From: an uncultured Oscillospiraceae bacterium
Lineage (GTDB): Bacteria > Bacillota > Clostridia > Oscillospirales > Oscillospiraceae
DNA length: 26,133 bases
Reading direction: 5' to 3'
Assembly: GCA_900769835.1 (NCBI GenBank)
Contig: CAAGIE010000108.1
Span: 1-26,133 of the forward strand
A program made the position numbers and the translations under genes. Below the pieces are notes generated by a model, which worked only from the letters and a program-made list of their open reading frames with translations, was not told where the DNA came from and ran no database searches. Below are positions 6,213-12,371 of the stretch, piece after piece; the first letter of the stretch is position 1; the number at the start of each line of letters is the position of its first letter.

Positions 6213-6806
6213 TTAGCGAAAGTAGCGCTCCAGCAGACCCTTCAGAGCAACGCCGTGACGAGCCTCGTCGCGAGCCATCTCGTGGACGGTGTCGTGGATC
6301 GCATCCAGGCCGTTGCGCTTTGCGCAGGAAGCCGGGTCGAACTTACCCTGAGTTGCGCCGAACTCGCAGTCTACGCGCCATGCCAGGTTGTCCTTGGTGG
6401 TAGCCTTCATGTTGGGCTCCAGATCTTCGCCCAGCAGTTCTGCAAACTTAGCGGCATGCTCTGCCTCTTCGTATGCGGCCTTTTCCCAGTACAGACCGAT
6501 CTCGGGGTAGCCCTCGCGGTGTGCGATGCGAGCCATGCACAGATACATACCCACTTCGCTGCACTCGCCGTTGAAGTTTGCCATCAGCTGATCGAAGATA
6601 TACTTCTTGTCTTCCTCGCTGATGTCGGGGTTGTTCTTCACAGTCTGAGCGTAAACGCCGTACTCGTGAACGGCGGCCAGTTTCATGTCGCCCTTCTGCT
6701 CCTCAAACTTGGAAGCGGGGACCTTGCAAACGGGGCACTTGAAATCGGGATCCAGGGATTCAGCGGTGTGGACGTAACCACAAACAGAGCATACAAACTT
6801 CTTCAT
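6213..6806 (-). CDS. rbr: Reverse rubrerythrin (NADH peroxidase type)
   Basis: This 197-residue cytoplasmic protein reduces hydrogen peroxide (and possibly oxygen) to water with electrons from rubredoxin or a flavin reductase. It is 'reverse' because the rubredoxin domain is N-terminal: cysteines at 6, 9, 24 and 27 (CSVCG and CPVCK) bind one iron. The rest is a four-helix diiron domain with carboxylate and histidine ligands in NGECSEVGMY, YEEAEHAAKF and EMARDEARHG. Reverse rubrerythrins of this layout are known H2O2/O2 scavengers in Clostridium. AGGAGG lies just upstream of the ATG. It sits 32 nt after a short rubredoxin gene and before a flavin reductase, in an operon headed by PerR, so peroxide induction is likely. 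The length is normal for the family. Confidence 0.93.
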   Translation of the reverse strand: MKKFVCSVCGYVHTAESLDPDFKCPVCKVPASKFEEQKGDMKLAAVHEYGVYAQTVKNNPDISEEDKKYIFDQLMANFNGECSEVGMYLCMARIAHREGYPEIGLYWEKAAYEEAEHAAKFAELLGEDLEPNMKATTKDNLAWRVDCEFGATQGKFDPASCAKRNGLDAIHDTVHEMARDEARHGVALKGLLERYFR

Positions 6807-6838
6807 AAAATTTTTCCTCCAAAATATATAATTAAAAT

Positions 6839-6958
6839 TTATTCCTGAACTTCTTCAAACTGATCGGGACCGACGCCGCAGAGGGGGCATTCGTAATCCT
6901 CGGGCAGGTTATCGGCTTCGACTTCGTAGCCGCAAACGACGCATACATACTTTTTCAT
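6839..6958 (-). CDS. Short rubredoxin (39 residues)
   Basis: This tiny protein carries one rubredoxin iron centre: cysteines at 6, 9, 24 and 27 in [12 protein letters not shown] and ECPLCGVG. It probably shuttles electrons from the flavin reductase to reverse rubrerythrin encoded downstream. It is shorter than classical rubredoxins (about 52 residues) and resembles the rubredoxin tails of rubrerythrins; its first residues also resemble those of the neighbouring rubrerythrin, hinting at shared origin. The ATG overlaps the perR stop as ATGA, with AAAGGTGG upstream, so translation is coupled to perR. The end is followed by an AT-rich gap of 32 nt before rubrerythrin. Confidence 0.9.
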   Translation of the reverse strand: MKKYVCVVCGYEVEADNLPEDYECPLCGVGPDQFEEVQE

Positions 6959-7368
6959 GCGGATTCACCACCTTTGAGTTGATTTTTGCAGGCACTGCAC
7001 AGACCGTGGAAGGTCAGTTGGCAAGTGTCGATACAACCGCCGGTTTGAGCGGCGGCGCTTTCTGCCAGAGCCTCCGGAATGGGGAGGGAGGGCAGATCCG
7101 TCACATCACTGCAGTTGCGACAGATGAAATGCACGTGGGGGACGGTGTTGCCGTCGAAACGCTCCACGCCATTGACCGCGCCCAGGCTGATGATATCGCC
7201 CTGCTCTCTGAATTTGGTCAGGTTGCGATACACAGTGCCCAGGGACAGATCTGGGATCGACGGCTTCAGGTGAGCAAAAACCATTTCCGCAGAGGGATGG
7301 GTCTTGGTCTCCTTCAGGTAGGCCAAAATCGCGTTTCGCTTACGAAACTGTTTTTCCACTGCCGCCAT
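6955..7368 (-). CDS. perR: PerR-type peroxide-sensing repressor (Fur family)
   Basis: This 137-residue Fur-family protein probably represses its own operon until peroxide oxidises its metal site. The winged helix holds [17 protein letters not shown] (residues 41-57). The regulatory metal ligands line up with PerR of Bacillus: His24, Asp72, His78, His80 and Asp91. An Asp at the last position (VTDL) is typical of PerR, while Fur has Glu there. Structural zinc cysteines are at 83, 86, 124 and 127. The ATG at 7368 is chosen because AGGAGG lies 8 nt before it; a GTG at 7377 sits inside that site. A near-perfect PerR/Fur box lies between promoter and start. The gene heads an operon with rubredoxin, reverse rubrerythrin and flavin reductase. 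Confidence 0.88.
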   Translation of the reverse strand: MAAVEKQFRKRNAILAYLKETKTHPSAEMVFAHLKPSIPDLSLGTVYRNLTKFREQGDIISLGAVNGVERFDGNTVPHVHFICRNCSDVTDLPSLPIPEALAESAAAQTGGCIDTCQLTFHGLCSACKNQLKGGESA

Positions 7369-7385
7369 GTTGCTCACCTCCTAAA

Positions 7386-7400
7386 TGAGAATAATTCTTA
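7386..7400. promoter_or_regulatory. PerR/Fur box upstream of perR
   Basis: TGAGAATAATTCTTA is a 7-1-7 inverted repeat matching the Fur/PerR pattern TGATAAT-N-ATTATCA. It lies downstream of the -10 element and before the ribosome site, where bound repressor would block transcription. This supports self-control and control of the peroxide genes. Confidence 0.85.
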
Positions 7401-7411
7401 TTTACATCCAA

Positions 7412-7440
7412 AATATATCACGGCGAGTTCTCCTTGTCAA
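7412..7440 (-). promoter_or_regulatory. Promoter of the perR operon
   Basis: On the minus strand TTGACA (7440-7435) and TATATT (7417-7412) are separated by 17 nt, a near-consensus housekeeping promoter. Confidence 0.88.
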
Positions 7441-7477
7441 TAGTTTTTTGAAAAATTTTTCGCGCCCGACTTTTTTC

Positions 7478-7505
7478 TTGCATTTACGACCAGATTTATT
7501 ATAAT
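7478..7505 (+). promoter_or_regulatory. Promoter of the ADP-ribosylglycohydrolase-like gene
   Basis: TTGCAT (7478-7483) and a perfect TATAAT (7500-7505) are 16 nt apart, 31 nt before the start codon. Confidence 0.75.
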
Positions 7506-7536
7506 AAATGTATAAGATGGCGAAGGATGTGATCCA

Positions 7537-8628
7537 ATGGAAAATAAGCACGAAGCTTGCAGTGGCGCGCTGCTGGGTTTTGCAGTGGGCGATGCCATGG
7601 GCTATGCCGTGGATGATAAGACCTGGCCGGAGATTTTGGAAAATTACGGACCCAACGGCCTGATGGGCTACGATGAGGTCAACGGTTGCGCGGAAGTGAC
7701 TTCCTACACCCAGGTGATGGCCTATGTGGCCAACGCAATGCTGGTGGCGCTGGGGCGGGGAAAAGGAGATGCCTATCTCCGTTTTGGCACAGTGGCGCTG
7801 AAGCAGTGGGCAAAGCGCCAGCATTTCCCCAGAGATCCCGACCCCACCTCTCTGTGGGTGGCAAGGATGAGCGAACTTCGCCGCCGTCGGCTGAAGGATC
7901 CCCGTATGCTGGACGCGTTGCGGTTTGACCCGCTGGGCACGCTGACAAAGCCGATCAATCGTGCCGCTTCCTGCGGTGTGTTGTCCACCGCGGTGGCGCT
8001 GGGCGCTTTCTATGAGCAGGAGCGTATGACCCCGGATCAGCTGATGGATCTGGCCGCAGATCTGGCGGCGCTGACCCACGGCAGTCCCGAAGCAATTTTC
8101 TCCTCTGTGGTGCTGGCTTATACCATAGCGGCGATCCGGCAGGTTCCTGAGCGTCCGCTGGCGCAGCAAATTGAAAAAGCAGTGAATGTGATGCAGGCGC
8201 GCTATGGCGACCGTTACCCGGTGCGTCTGGTGGCGGAGCCGGTGTTGGAGGCGCTTCGTCTGGCAGAGGAGCGGCAGGATCCCAGAACGGCAATGGAGCA
8301 GCTGGAATGCCGTACCGCGGCCCAGGCGCTGGCCGGCGCGGTGTATGCCAGTGTGCGTTATGAGTACGATTTTGACGGCGCGCTGATCTGCGCGGTGAAC
8401 CATTCCGGCGCAAGTTGCGCCGTGGGCGCAGTCACCGGCGCCATCGTGGGCGCGATTGTGGGCGCGGATACGCTGCCTGATTTCTATCTGGAGAGTCTGG
8501 ACTGTGTTCCTATTATAAAGGAACTGGCGGAGGATATGACCCGCGGTTCTCTCACCGCAGGGCTTTTCGATACGGACTGGGATCAGAAGTATGTGCAGGG
8601 CATTCCGCTTCTGCCGATGCAGGAATAA
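7537..8628 (+). CDS. ADP-ribosylglycohydrolase fold protein lacking the metal-binding motifs
   Basis: This 363-residue protein has the all-helical fold of ADP-ribosylglycohydrolases, which remove ADP-ribose from proteins or nucleic acids using two magnesium ions. The N-terminal GALLGFAVGDAMGY and the C-terminal AVNHSG...GAVTGAIVGAIVGA are clear family signatures. The usual magnesium motifs are changed: the DDTQ region reads TSYTQ (residues 55-59), and the GDSD region reads GASC (residues 291-294). Loss of acidic residues at both sites argues for a non-catalytic protein that may bind rather than cleave an ADP-ribose-like ligand. The frame is otherwise intact with a good promoter and ribosome site (AAGGA, 9 nt), so it is not an obvious pseudogene. 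It stands alone, diverging from the PerR operon and upstream of pgi, which has its own promoter. Confidence 0.8.
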   Translation: MENKHEACSGALLGFAVGDAMGYAVDDKTWPEILENYGPNGLMGYDEVNGCAEVTSYTQVMAYVANAMLVALGRGKGDAYLRFGTVALKQWAKRQHFPRDPDPTSLWVARMSELRRRRLKDPRMLDALRFDPLGTLTKPINRAASCGVLSTAVALGAFYEQERMTPDQLMDLAADLAALTHGSPEAIFSSVVLAYTIAAIRQVPERPLAQQIEKAVNVMQARYGDRYPVRLVAEPVLEALRLAEERQDPRTAMEQLECRTAAQALAGAVYASVRYEYDFDGALICAVNHSGASCAVGAVTGAIVGAIVGADTLPDFYLESLDCVPIIKELAEDMTRGSLTAGLFDTDWDQKYVQGIPLLPMQE

Positions 8629-8654
8629 AGTTTTCAAAAAACGCGGGTTTTTTC

Positions 8655-8683
8655 TTGCGTTTGTCACCCGGATGGGGTAACAT
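8655..8683 (+). promoter_or_regulatory. Promoter of pgi
   Basis: TTGCGT (8655-8660) and TAACAT (8678-8683) are 17 nt apart, 36 nt before the start codon. Confidence 0.6.
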
Positions 8684-8719
8684 ATTGATAAGGAAATAAA
8701 TGAAAGGCGGTTTTTCATT

Positions 8720-10024
8720 ATGATTAAAGTGGATATTTCCAATGTATGGGGCCAGTTGTCCCTGCCGGATCTGCTGGCAGTGGAGAAGGAAGTGGCCACG
8801 GCTCACATGACCCTCACCGACCATTGCGGTGAAGGCGCAGATTTTCTGGGCTGGCTGGACTTGCCCGTGGAGCAGGAGACCGACGAGATCCGTCGCATCC
8901 GCGCCGCGGCCGACCGCATTCGCGAAACCTCCGATGTATTCGTGGTGGTAGGTATCGGCGGCAGTTATCTGGGCCCCCGCGCGGCCATCGAGCTGATGCA
9001 GGGTTGCAACCACAATATCGGAAAAGGTAAGGGCAACCCCCAGATCTACTATGCCGGCAACACTCTGTCTACCCGTGGCTGGAACGAACTGCAGCGCCTG
9101 CTGGAGGGCAAGGACTTCTCCATCGCCCTGATCTCCAAGTCCGGCACCACCACTGAGCCTGCCATCGCAACCCGCGCTCTGCGCTGGATGCTGGAGCGTA
9201 AGTACGGCACCGAGGGCGCAAAGAAGCGCACCTATGCCATCACCGATCCCTGCAAGGGCGCTCTGCGTCAGATGGCCACCGAGGAAGGCTGGGAAACCTT
9301 CGTGATCCCCCCCAACGTGGGCGGTCGTTACAGTGTGCTCACCGCAGTGGGCTTGCTGCCTCTGGCAGTGGCGGGCATCGATCCTATGGAAGTGATGCGT
9401 GGCGCAGCGCAGGCAAAGAAGGACTACGATATCCGTTCCTTTGAGAACCCCGTGTGGCTGTATGCCGCAATTCGTAACCTGCTGTACCGCAACGGCAAGG
9501 CCATCGAGATTCTGGAGTCCTTCGAGCCCGGCTTCAAGATGATGGGCGGATGCTGGCAGCAGCTCTTCGGTGAGTCCGAGGGTAAGGACGGCAAGGGCAT
9601 TTTCCCCGTTTCTGCTGAGTTTACCGCAGACCTGCACTCCCTGGGTCAGATGATCCAGCAGGGCGAGCGCAATCTGTTTGAAACCATGGTCCGCTTCGAT
9701 GCGCCTGAGCAGAAAATGGTCATCGGCGGCGACTACAAGAACCTGGACGGCCTGAACTATCTGGAGGGCAAGACCCTGGACTTCGTGGACGAAAAGGCAT
9801 ACCTGGGCACCCTGGCAGCCCACGTGGACGGCGGTGTTCCCGTCATCACCATGGACATGGGCGAACTGACCAACGAGAAGCTGGGCGAGATGTTCTACTT
9901 CTTCGAACTGGCCTGCGGCGTGTCTGCATATATGCTGGATGTGAACCCCTTCAACCAGCCCGGCGTGGAGTTCTACAAGCGCAATATGTTCCAGCTTCTG
10001 GGCAAGCCCGGCTACGAAGTGTAA
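8720..10024 (+). CDS. pgi: Glucose-6-phosphate isomerase
   Basis: This enzyme interconverts glucose 6-phosphate and fructose 6-phosphate in glycolysis. The 434-residue length fits the compact Firmicutes form (about 450). Clear family motifs are VVVGIGGSYLGPRAA near residue 80, ISKSGTTTEPAIA in the first sugar isomerase domain (phosphate-binding serines and threonines), and VGGRYSVLTAVGLLPLA, the signature around the catalytic region. GGCWQQLFGESEGKDGKG follows in the second domain. GAAAGGCGG lies upstream of the ATG at 8720. It has its own promoter and stands before a separately transcribed P-loop gene. Functionally it links to the malQ-glgP pair downstream, whose glucose 1-phosphate product enters glycolysis via glucose 6-phosphate. 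Confidence 0.96.
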   Translation: MIKVDISNVWGQLSLPDLLAVEKEVATAHMTLTDHCGEGADFLGWLDLPVEQETDEIRRIRAAADRIRETSDVFVVVGIGGSYLGPRAAIELMQGCNHNIGKGKGNPQIYYAGNTLSTRGWNELQRLLEGKDFSIALISKSGTTTEPAIATRALRWMLERKYGTEGAKKRTYAITDPCKGALRQMATEEGWETFVIPPNVGGRYSVLTAVGLLPLAVAGIDPMEVMRGAAQAKKDYDIRSFENPVWLYAAIRNLLYRNGKAIEILESFEPGFKMMGGCWQQLFGESEGKDGKGIFPVSAEFTADLHSLGQMIQQGERNLFETMVRFDAPEQKMVIGGDYKNLDGLNYLEGKTLDFVDEKAYLGTLAAHVDGGVPVITMDMGELTNEKLGEMFYFFELACGVSAYMLDVNPFNQPGVEFYKRNMFQLLGKPGYEV

Positions 10025-10053
10025 AAATTTTTTCAAATCCACAAAATACCCTT

Positions 10054-10082
10054 GCAAAATTGGTAGATTACTGTTAGAATTA
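10054..10082 (+). promoter_or_regulatory. Promoter of the small P-loop gene
   Basis: TTGCAA (10054-10059) and TAGAAT (10077-10082) are 17 nt apart, 43 nt before the start codon. Confidence 0.65.
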
Positions 10083-10125
10083 CCATAACAACCAATAGGT
10101 TGCAAGGCAAAGGAGGAAATTTCCT

Positions 10126-10533
10126 ATGATTCATGTTATTATGGGCCTGAAGGGCTCCGGCAAGACCAAGAAGCTCATCGACTCCATTAAGGACTCCGTA
10201 GCAGGCGCACGCGGCGACGTGGTCTGCATCGAGTACGGTCAGAAGCTGACCTACGACGTACCTCACAAGGTCCGCCTGGTGGACTCCAAGGAGTACGGCA
10301 TCCAGAACCCTGATATGCTCAAGGGTCTGATCAGCGGTCTGCACGCCGGCAATTTCGATATTACCAATGTGTACATCGACAACCTCTATAAGACCATCGG
10401 CACCGACCGTAAAGCGGGTGAGGAGTTCATTCTGTGGTGCGCAAAGTTTGCCGAGGCCAACTATATGGAGATCACTGTCACTGTTTCCGACGATCCCGCT
10501 CTGGCATCCGACGAGATCAAGGCATTTCTGTAA
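10126..10533 (+). CDS. Small P-loop protein of unknown function
   Basis: This 135-residue cytoplasmic protein begins MIHVIMGLKGSGKTKKL, a clear Walker A nucleotide-binding loop (residues 7-15). A Walker B-like strand, NVYIDNLYK, follows near residue 85 with an aspartate after hydrophobic residues. The compact size and this order recall small nucleotide kinases or the core of thymidine kinase, but no zinc ribbon or lid motif is visible, so no substrate can be named. AAAGGAGG lies close to the ATG, and the gene has its own promoter and a strong terminator, so it is a single-gene unit. Codon use is that of a well-expressed gene. Family membership beyond 'P-loop NTPase' is not claimed. Confidence 0.75.
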   Translation: MIHVIMGLKGSGKTKKLIDSIKDSVAGARGDVVCIEYGQKLTYDVPHKVRLVDSKEYGIQNPDMLKGLISGLHAGNFDITNVYIDNLYKTIGTDRKAGEEFILWCAKFAEANYMEITVTVSDDPALASDEIKAFL

Positions 10534-10546
10534 TCCATAATACATC

Positions 10547-10578
10547 GACCCGCGTGGAGAATCCACGCGGGTCTTTTT
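10547..10578 (+). terminator. Terminator of the small P-loop gene
   Basis: GACCCGCGTGGA and TCCACGCGGGTC form a perfect 12-bp stem around GAA, followed by TTTTT. Confidence 0.95.
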
Positions 10579-10871
10579 GTATTCTCCCAGAAAAACGAAT
10601 GTTTTTCGGTGGCGGGCGGCATACTAAAGAGAAAAACCATCGGCCCATTACACAAGGCAATAACCAAAAAAAGGTAAAACTTGGATAAATCATCCAAAAA
10701 TACGCAAAACTCCTTGATAATAGCGGCTTTTCCTTGACAAAAATGCCAAATAGAAGTATCTTATATGGTATATAGGTGTAAGTTGGGAGAGAATTATTTC
10801 GATCCTTTCGACACCGGATTTTGATAGCTACATACACTGGTGTGTAACCATATCATTAAGGAGCGCATCCT
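10579..10871 (+). other. Intergenic region and long leader before malQ
   Basis: No gene was found here. It contains a 7-bp hairpin (GAAAAAC-GAAT-GTTTTTC, 10590-10607), a small inverted repeat TTGGAT-N5-ATCCAA (10681-10697), the malQ promoter, and a leader of about 100 nt before malQ. The leader has no recognisable riboswitch. No clear CcpA (cre) site was seen. Confidence 0.6.
10734..10762 (+). promoter_or_regulatory. Promoter of malQ-glgP
   Basis: A perfect TTGACA (10734-10739) is followed after 17 nt by TATCTT (10757-10762). TATATG sequences just downstream are alternative -10 elements with poorer spacing. Confidence 0.6.
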
Positions 10872-12371
10872 ATGCGACAAAGCGGCGTTTTAATGCATAT
10901 AACCTCCCTGCCGGGGCCCTATGGAATCGGCACGATGGGAAAGTCTGCCTATGCATTTGTGGATTTTCTCAAAAAAGCCGGACAGTCCTGCTGGCAGATC
11001 CTGCCCCTGACTCCCACCGGCTACGGAGATTCTCCCTATCAGTCCTGTTCTACCTATGCGGGCAACCATTATCTCATTGACCTGGACACTCTGGTGGAGG
11101 AAGGTCTGCTGAAAAAAGAGGAGTTGACGGAACGGGCTTGGGGCAACGACCCTGAGCGGGTGGATTTCGGCCGCTTGTATGAGGGCCGTATGCCGGTTCT
11201 GCGTCTGGCCTTCAGCCGCTTCTGCGACGATAGTGAGTTTGACGATTTCTGTCGGGACAATAGCAGTTGGCTCTCCGATTTTGCCCTGTTTATGGCGCTG
11301 AAGGATACCCATAAGGGCGCGCCCTGGTATCAGTGGGAGGAGCCTTTGAAGCGTCGGGATCCCGATGCCCTCTGGGAGATCCGCAAGAGCCTGCGGGAGG
11401 AGATCCGATTCTATAAATTTGTGCAGTACCTTTTCCACAAGCAGTGGGAAGCCCTGCGGAAATGTGCCCATCAGAACGACATCCGCATCATCGGTGACGT
11501 GCCGATCTATGTGCCGTACGACAGTGCAGATGTGTGGGCCAGCCCCGAACTTTTCTGGCTGGATGAAAAACTGGATCCCGTGGCGGTGGCAGGTTGCCCG
11601 CCGGACTGCTTTAATGAGGACGGTCAACTTTGGGGCAATCCTCTTTACCGCTGGGATGCGCATCACGAGGACAAATATAATTGGTGGATCCGCCGCCTTG
11701 CCGCCGCAGGCCACCGTTATGACGTGATCCGCATCGACCATTTCCGTGGCTTTGAGAGTTATTGGGCAGTGCCCTACGGCGACCCCACCGCAAGGGGCGG
11801 CGAGTGGCTCAAAGGACCGGGTATGGACTTTTTGGGTGCGATCCGCAAGGCGTTGCCTCAGGTGGAAATGATCGCAGAGGATTTGGGCTTTTTGACCCCC
11901 GAGGTGAAAAAGTTGCGGGATGATTCGGGCTACCCCGGTATGAAGGTGCTGGGCTTTGCCTTTGATTCCCGGGAGCCTTCCGATTATCTGCCCCACACCT
12001 ATCGTGAGAACACGGTGTGCTACACCGGCACCCACGATAATATGACTACCCGCCAGTGGTTTGACACTGCCCCGAAGGATGCGGTGAAGTATGCGGCGCA
12101 GTATATGGCGCTGACAGAGGAAGAGGGCTTTGTTTGGGGTACGATCCGCACCGCAATGGCCAGCGTTTCCGCCACCTGCATCGTGCCGATGCAGGACTAC
12201 CTGAACCTGGGCGGCGCTGCAAGAATGAATTTCCCCGGCACCCGCACCAGTGACAACTGGACCTGGCGGGCCACCGATGGATTTATCAATGACGCTCTGG
12301 CAGAAAAGATCTGCGCGATGACCGTGCTTTACGGTCGCAAGAGCGAGAGGGAGAACGAAAATGAGTTATAA
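10872..12371 (+). CDS. malQ: 4-alpha-glucanotransferase (amylomaltase)
   Basis: This 499-residue GH77 enzyme moves alpha-1,4-glucan segments between chains and releases glucose, reshaping maltodextrins so that phosphorylase can use them. The N-terminus reads SGVLMHITSLPGPYGIGT, a family hallmark, followed by QILPLTPTGYGDSPYQS. The catalytic nucleophile region is DVIRIDHFRGFESYW, the acid/base region is EMIAEDLG, and the third acidic site is CYTGTHDN. Length is normal for bacterial MalQ. AAGGAG lies 8 nt before the ATG. Its last 11 bases overlap the start of glgP, so the two genes are translated from one message. The enzymes act together on glycogen or starch breakdown products in the cytoplasm. 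Confidence 0.96.
   Translation: MRQSGVLMHITSLPGPYGIGTMGKSAYAFVDFLKKAGQSCWQILPLTPTGYGDSPYQSCSTYAGNHYLIDLDTLVEEGLLKKEELTERAWGNDPERVDFGRLYEGRMPVLRLAFSRFCDDSEFDDFCRDNSSWLSDFALFMALKDTHKGAPWYQWEEPLKRRDPDALWEIRKSLREEIRFYKFVQYLFHKQWEALRKCAHQNDIRIIGDVPIYVPYDSADVWASPELFWLDEKLDPVAVAGCPPDCFNEDGQLWGNPLYRWDAHHEDKYNWWIRRLAAAGHRYDVIRIDHFRGFESYWAVPYGDPTARGGEWLKGPGMDFLGAIRKALPQVEMIAEDLGFLTPEVKKLRDDSGYPGMKVLGFAFDSREPSDYLPHTYRENTVCYTGTHDNMTTRQWFDTAPKDAVKYAAQYMALTEEEGFVWGTIRTAMASVSATCIVPMQDYLNLGGAARMNFPGTRTSDNWTWRATDGFINDALAEKICAMTVLYGRKSERENENEL

Noticed and set aside
8552..10105. Long minus-strand frame opposite pgi
   Set aside because: Antisense shadow with no promoter, ribosome site or family motif.
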